Of a stretch of DNA of 64,000 bases, positions 57,701 to 64,000 are shown one piece after another (position 1 is the first letter of the stretch; the number at the start of each line of letters is the position of its first letter). The translations under genes were made by a program, and so were the position numbers. Source of the DNA: Schoenoplectus triqueter. Its lineage: Eukaryota; Streptophyta; Magnoliopsida; Poales; Cyperaceae. The DNA is taken from NCBI GenBank assembly GCA_964058805.1, contig CAXKVV010002170.1, forward strand, positions 124,001 to 188,000, read 5' to 3'. The notes under the pieces are model-generated. The model saw only the letters and a program-made list of their open reading frames with translations, made no database searches and was not told the DNA's origin.

Positions 57701-60700
57701 CGGAATCGTTTTCGGCGGTACCGAGGGCGTCGGGTCCCGTTTTCAAGTTTTGCGCTCCCGGACTCGGTTTCGGCGGTACCGAGGGCGTCGGGTCGCGTTT
57801 TCATGTTTTGCGCTCCCCGACTCGTTTTTGGCGGTACCGAGGCCGTCGGGTCCCGTTTTCATGTTTTGCGCTCCCCGACTCCTTTTTCGGCGGTACTGAG
57901 GGCGTCGGGTCCCGTTTTCATGTTTTGCGCGCCCAGACTCATTTTTGGAGGTACAGAGGGCGACGGGTCGCATTTTAATGTTTTGCGCGCCCGGACTCGT
58001 TTTCGGCGGTTCCGAGGGCGTCGGGTCCCGTTTTCATGTTTTGCGTGCCCGGACTCGATTTCGAAGGTACCAAGTGCGTCGGGTCTCGTTTTCTTAATTT
58101 GGGCGCTCGAACTCGTTTTCGGTGGTACCGAGGGCGTCGGGTCCCGTTTTCACGTTTTGTGCGCCCCGACTCATTTTCGACGGTACCGATGGCGTCGAGA
58201 CCCGTTTTCTTGTTTTGCGCTCTCGGACTCGTTTTCGGCGGTACCGAGGGCGTCGGGGCCCGTTTTCACGTTTTGCGCGCCCCGGACTCGATTTCGGCGG
58301 TACCGAGGGAGTCGTGTCCCGTTTTCATGTTTTGCGCGCCCGGACTCGGTTTCGGCGGTACCAAGGGCGTCGGGTCTGTTTTCATGTTTTGCGCTCCCGG
58401 ACTCTTTTTCGGCGGTACCGAGGGCGTCGGGACCCGTTTTCATGTTTTGCGCTCCCGGACTCGGTTTCGGCAGTACCGAGGGCGTCGGGTCCCGTTTTCA
58501 TGTTTTGCGCTCCCGGACACATTTTCGGCGGTACCGAGGGAGTCAGGTCCCGTTTTCATGTTTTGCGCTCTCGGACTGGGTTTCGGCGGTACCGACGGGG
58601 TCTGGTCCCGTTTTCATGTTTTGCGCTCCCGGAATCGTTTTCGGCGGTACCGAGGGCGTCGGGTCCCGTTTTCATGTTTTGCGCGCCCGGACTCGGTTTC
58701 GGCGGTAACGAGGGCGTTGGGACCTGTTTTCATGTTTTGCGCTCTCGGACTCGGTTTCGGCAGTACCGAGGGCGTTGGGTCCCGTTTTCATGTTTTGCGC
58801 TCCCGGACACATTTTCGGCGGTACCGAGGGAGTCAGGTCCCGTTTTCATGTTTTGCGCTCTCGGACTGGGTTTCGGCGGTACCGACGGCGTCGGGTCCCG
58901 TTTTCGTGTTTTGCGCGCCCGGACTCGGTTTCGGCGGTACTTAGGGCGTAGGGTCCGTTTTCATGTTTTGCACTCCCGGACTCGTTTTCGGCGGTACCGA
59001 GGGCGTCGGGTCCCGTTTTCATGTTTTGCGCTCCCCGACTCATTTTCGACGGTACCGATGGCGTCGGGACCCGTTTTCATGTTTTGCGCTCTCGGACTCG
59101 TTTTCGGCGGCGCCGAGGCTGTCGGGTCCTGTTTTCATGTTTTGGGCGCCCGGACTCATTTTCGGCGGTACCGAGGGCGTCGGATCCCGTTTTCATGTTT
59201 TGCGTTCCCGGACTCGATTTCGAAGGTACCGAGTGCGTCGGGTCTCGTTTTCTTAATTTGGGCGCTCGAACTCATTTTCGGCGGTACCGAGGGCGTCGGG
59301 TCCCGTTTTCACGTTTTGCGCTCCCGGACTCGGTTTCGGCGGTATCGAGGGCGTCGGGACCCGTTTTCATGTTTTGCGCGCCCGGACCCTGTTTCGGCGG
59401 TACCGAGGGAGTCGGGACCCGTTTTCATGTTTTACGCGCCCGGACTCGGTTTCGGCGGTACCGAGGGCGTCGGGTCCCGTTTTCATGTTTTGCGCTCCCT
59501 GACTCGTTTTCGGCGGTACTGACGGCGTCAGGACCCGTTTTGATGTTTTGCTCTCTTGGACTCGATTTCGGCAGTACCGAGGGCGTCCGGTCCCGTTTTC
59601 ATGTTTTGCGCGCCCGAACTCGGTTTCGGCGGTACCGAGGGCGACGGGTCCCGTTTTCATGTTTTGCGCTCCCGGACTCGTTTTCGGCCGTACCGAGGGC
59701 GTCGGGTCCCGTTTTCATGTTTTGCGCTCCCGGACTCGTTTTTGGCGGTACTGAGGGCGTCGGGTCCCGTTTTGCTGTTGTGCGCTCCCGGACTCGTTTT
59801 CGGCGGTACCGATGGCGTCGTTACCCGTTTTCATGTTTTGCGCTCTCGGACTCGGTTTCGGCAGCACCGAGGGCGTCGGGTCCCGTTTTCATGTTTTGGG
59901 CGCCCGGACCCTGTTTCGGCCGTACCGAGGGCGTCGGGTCCCGTTTTCATGTTTTTCGCTCCCGGACTCGGTTTCGGCCGTACCGAGGGCGTCGGGTCCT
60001 GTTTTCATGTTTTGCGCTCCCGGACTCGTTTTCGGCGGTACCGTGGGCGTCGGGTCCCGTTTTGATGTTGTGCGCTCCCGGACTCGTTTTCGGCGGTACC
60101 GATGGCGTCGTTACCCGTTTTCATGTTTTGCGCTCTCGGACTCGGTTTCGGCAGTACCGAGGGCGTCGGGTCCCGTTTTCATGTTTTGCGCTCCAGGACT
60201 CATTTTCGGCGGTACCGAGGGAGTCGGTACCCAATTTCATGTTTTCCGCTCTCGGACTCGGTTTCGGCGGTACCGAGGGCGTCGGGTCCCGTTTTCATGT
60301 TTTGCGCTCCCGGAATCGTTTTCGGCGGTATCGAGGGCGTCGGGACCCGTTTTCATGTTTTGCGCGCCCGGACCCTGTTTCGGCGGTACCGAGGGAGTCG
60401 GGACCCGTTTTCATGTTTTACGCTCCCGGACTCGGTTTCGGCGGTACCGAGGGCGTCGGGTCCCGTTTTCATGTTTTGCGCTCCCGGACATGTTTTCGGC
60501 GTTACCGAGGGCGTCGGGTCCCGTTTTCATGTTTTGCGCTCCCGGACATGTTTTCGGCGGTACCGATGGCGTCGGGACCCATTTTCATGTTTTGCGCTCC
60601 CGGACTCGGTTTCGGCGGCGCCGAGGGCGTCGGGTCGCGTTTTCATGTTTTGCGCGCCCAGACTCGGATTCGGCAGTAACGAGGGCGTCGGGACCTGTTT

Positions 60701-60955
60701 TCATGTTTTGCGCGCCCGTACCCGGTTTCGGTGGTACCGATGGCGTCCGGACCCGTTTTCATGTTTTGCGCTCTCGGACTCGTTTTCGGCGGCGCCGAGG
60801 CTGTCGGGTCCTGTTTTCATGTTTTGGGCGCCCGGACTCATTTTTGGAGGTACAGAGGGCGACGGGTCCCATTTTCATGTTTTGCGCGCCCGGACTCGTT
60901 TTCGGCGGTACCGAGGGCGTCGTGTCCTGTTTTCATGTTTTGCGTGCCCGGACTC

Positions 60956-63540
60956 GATTTCGAAGGTACCGAGTGCGTCGGGTCCCGTTTTCATGTTTTG
61001 TGCTCCCTGACACTTTTTCGGCGGTACCGATGGCGTCGAGACCCGTTTTCATGTTTTGCGCTCGAGGACTCGTTTTCGACGGCGCCGAGGGCGTCGGGTC
61101 TCGTTTTCATTTTTTGCGCGCCCGGACTCGGTTTCGCCGGTACCGAGGGCGTCGGGACCCGTTTTCATGTTTTGCGTGCTCGGACCCGGTTTCGGTGATT
61201 CTGAGGGAGTCGTGTCCCGTTTTCATGTTTTGCGCGCCCGGACTCGGTTTCGGCGGTACCGAGAGCGTCGGGTCCCGTTTTCATGTTTTGCGCTCCCGGA
61301 CTCGTTTTGGGTGGTACCGAGGGCGTCGGATCCCGTTTTCATGTTTTGCGCTCCCTGACTCGTTTTCGGCGGTACCGTTGGCGTCGGGACCCGTTTTCAT
61401 GTTGTGCGCTCTCATACTCGATTTCGGCGGTACCGAGGGCGTCAGGTCCCGTTGTCATGTTTTGCGCGCCCGAACTCAGTTTCGGCGGTACCGAGGGAGT
61501 CGTGTCCCGTTTTCGTGTTTTGCGCGCCCGGACTCGGTTTCGGCGGTACTGAGGGCGTAGGGTCCGTTTTCATGTTTTGCGCTCCCGGACTCGTTTTCGG
61601 CGGTACCGAGGGCGTCGGGTCCCGTTTTCATGTTTTGCGCTCCCCGACTCATTTTCGGAGGTACCGATGGCGTCGGGACCCGTTTTCATGTTTTGCGTGC
61701 TCGGACCCGGTTTCGGTGGTACCGAGGGAGTCGTGTCCCGTTTTCATGTTTTGCGCGCCCGGACTCGGTTTCGGCGGTACCGAGAGCGTCGGGTCCCGTT
61801 TTCATGTTTTGCGCTCCCGGACTCGTTTTGGGTGGTACCGAGGGCGTCGGGTCCCGTTTTCAAGTTTTGCGCTCCCTGACTCGTTTTCGGCGGTACCGAT
61901 GGCGTCGGGACCCGTTTTCATGTTGTGCGCTCTCATACTCGATTTCGGCGGTACCGAGGGCGTCAGGTCCCGTTGTCATGTTTTGCGCGCCCGAACTCGG
62001 TTTCGGCGGTACCGAGGGCGTCGGGTCCCGTTTTCATGTTTTTCGCTCCCGGACTCGGTTTCGGCCGTACCGAGGGCGTCGGGTCCTGTTTTCATGTTTT
62101 GCGCTCCCGGACTCGTTTTCGGCGGTACCGTGGGCGTCGGGTCCCGTTTTGATGTTGTGCGCTCCCGGACTCGTTTTCGGCGGTACCGATGGCGTCGTTA
62201 CCCGTTTTCATGTTTTGCGCTCTCGGACTCGGTTTCGGCAGTACCGAGGGCGTCGGGTCCCGTTTTCATGTTTTGCGCTCCAGGACTCATTTTCGGCGGT
62301 ACCGAGGGAGTCGGTACCCAATTTCATGTTTTGCGCTCTCGGACTCGGTTTCGGCGGTACCGAGGGCGTCGGGTCCCGTTTTCATGTTTTGCGTGCCCGG
62401 ACTCGATTTCGAAGGTACCGAGTGCGTCGGGTCCCGTTTTCATGTTTTGTGCTCCCTGACACTTTTTCGGCGGTACCGATGGCGTCGAGACCCGTTTTCA
62501 TGTTTTGCGCTCGAGGACTCGTTTTCGACGGCGCCGAGGGCGTCGGGTCTCGTTTTCATTTTTTGCGCGCCCGGACTCGGTTTCGCCGGTACCGAGGGCG
62601 TCGGGACCCGTTTTCATGTTTTGCGTGCTCGGACCCGGTTTCGGTGATTCTGAGGGAGTCGTGTCCCGTTTTCATGTTTTGCGCGCCCGGACTCGGTTTC
62701 GGCGGTACCGAGAGCGTCGGGTCCCGTTTTCATGTTTTGCGCTCCCGGACTCGTTTTGGGTGGTACCGAGGGCGTCGGATCCCGTTTTCATGTTTTGCGC
62801 TCCCTGACTCGTTTTCGGCGGTACCGTTGGCGTCGGGACCCGTTTTCATGTTGTGCGCTCTCATACTCGATTTCGGCGGTACCGAGGGCGTCAGGTCCCG
62901 TTGTCATGTTTTGCGCGCCCGAACTCAGTTTCGGCGGTACCGAGGGAGTCGTGTCCCGTTTTCGTGTTTTGCGCGCCCGGACTCGGTTTCGGCGGTACTG
63001 AGGGCGTAGGGTCCGTTTTCATGTTTTGCGCTCCCGGACTCGTTTTCGGCGGTACCGAGGGCGTCGGGTCCCGTTTTCATGTTTTGCGCTCCCCGACTCA
63101 TTTTCGGAGGTACCGATGGCGTCGGGACCCGTTTTCATGTTTTGCGTGCTCGGACCCGGTTTCGGTGGTACCGAGGGAGTCGTGTCCCGTTTTCATGTTT
63201 TGCGCGCCCGGACTCGGTTTCGGCGGTACCGAGAGCGTCGGGTCCCGTTTTCATGTTTTGCGCTCCCGGACTCGTTTTGGGTGGTACCGAGGGCGTCGGG
63301 TCCCGTTTTCAAGTTTTGCGCTCCCTGACTCGTTTTCGGCGGTACCGATGGCGTCGGGACCCGTTTTCATGTTGTGCGCTCTCATACTCGATTTCGGCGG
63401 TACCGAGGGCGTCAGGTCCCGTTGTCATGTTTTGCGCGCCCGAACTCGGTTTCGGCGGTACCGAGGGCGTCGGGTCCCGTTTTCATGTTTTTCGCTCCCG
63501 GACTCGGTTTCGGCCGTACCGAGGGCGTCGGGTCCCGTTT
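60956..63540 (+). repeat. 1449-bp higher-order repeat with nested 522-bp repeat
   Basis: Sequence from about 60956 recurs at an exact 1449-bp step (25 monomers minus 1 bp). The GTGATTCTGAGGGAGTC monomer lies near 61195 and 62644, and GGCGTAGGGTCCG near 61553 and 63002. Long stretches of the two copies look identical base for base. Inside each copy a nine-monomer (522-bp) duplication is visible, with GAGAGCGTCGGG at 61261/61783 and CCCGTTGTCATG at about 61450/61972. The second copy loses one monomer near 63530. Confidence 0.85.
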
Positions 63541-64000
63541 TGATGTTGTGCGCTCCCGGACTCGTTTTCGGCGGTACCGATGGCGTCGTTACCCGTTTTC
63601 ATGTTTTGCGCTCTCGGACTCGGTTTCGGCAGTACCGAGGGCGTCGGGTCCCGTTTTCATGTTTTGCGCTCCAGGACTCATTTTCGGCGGTACCGAGGGA
63701 GTCGGTACCCAATTTCATGTTTTCCGCTCTCGGACTCGGTTTCGGCGGTACCGAGGGCGTCGGGTCCCGTTTTCATGTTTTGCGCTCCCGGAATCGTTTT
63801 CGGCGGTACCGAGGGCGTCGGGTCCCGTTTTCATGTTTTGCGCTCCCGGACTTGTTTTCGGCGGTACCGAGGGCGTCGGGTCCCGTTTTCATGTTTTGCG
63901 CTCCCGGACATGTTTTCGGCGGTACCGAGGGCGTCGGGTCCCGTTTTCATGTTTTGCGCTCCCGGACATGTTTTCGGCGGTACCGAGGGCGTCGGGTCCC

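Larger units (their letters stand above)
49964..64000 (+). repeat. 58-bp satellite array, segment C
   Basis: About 242 monomers in the same orientation, running off the window end. Variants enriched here include TTGATGTTGTGCGCTC, GATTTCGAAGGTACC, GGCGTCGTTACCCG, TTTTGGGTGGTACCGAGG and monomers shortened by one base at GGGTCCG. The last monomers (from about 63780) are close to consensus with GGACATGTTTTCGG. No gene, RNA or promoter is recognisable. Confidence 0.96.

Noticed and set aside
1..64000. Ribosomal DNA intergenic spacer subrepeats
   Set aside because: GC-rich short repeats occur in plant IGS, but no 18S, 5.8S, 25S or 5S sequence appears in 64 kb and the array is far longer than an IGS.

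Overview
The window is plant nuclear heterochromatin, almost certainly from an angiosperm. About 50.3 kb of the 64 kb is one head-to-tail tandem array of a GC-rich 58-bp satellite, roughly 867 monomers, all in the same orientation. Two Ty3/gypsy LTR-retrotransposon insertions, both on the + strand, interrupt it. The plant assignment rests on the retrotransposon types (a tRNA-iMet primer site, a chromovirus-like gag-pol, a Tat/Ogre-like gag). I cannot name the species. I see no host protein gene, rRNA or tRNA.

Layout: satellite segment A (1-26288); a 4.8-kb Ty3/gypsy element with near-identical LTRs, a GAGGG target duplication and one intact gag-pol ORF lacking the integrase core (26289-31060); satellite segment B (31061-41030); an 8.9-kb AT-rich fragment of a second element, made of a putative 6.4-kb LTR, leader and 5' gag with no pol or 3' LTR (41031-49963); satellite segment C (49964-64000).

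The monomer is read here from TTTTCATG. It carries in order TTTTCATGTTTTGCG, a CCCGGACTCG block, a KpnI palindrome (CGGTACCG) and GCGTCGGGTCCCG. Variant monomers recur in fixed order and build local higher-order repeats (HORs): 1805 bp (about 4.3 copies, 3.6-11.4 kb), 580 bp, 1293/994 bp, 2371 bp, 1036 bp, 2492 bp, 348 bp, 522 bp and 1449 bp. HOR sizes equal whole numbers of 58 bp plus or minus a few specific indels. The 1805-bp unit, for example, is 29 normal monomers plus one of 66 bp and one of 57 bp.

The consensus contains no stop codon in any + frame and 58 is not divisible by 3, so all three + frames stay open for kilobases (up to 1666 codons). These Arg/Phe/Gly-rich reading frames are by-products of the repeat and are not annotated as genes. 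The only coding regions I support belong to the two retroelements. The HOR register lets both insertions be checked against unoccupied paralogous sites in the same window, which is the most informative structural result here.
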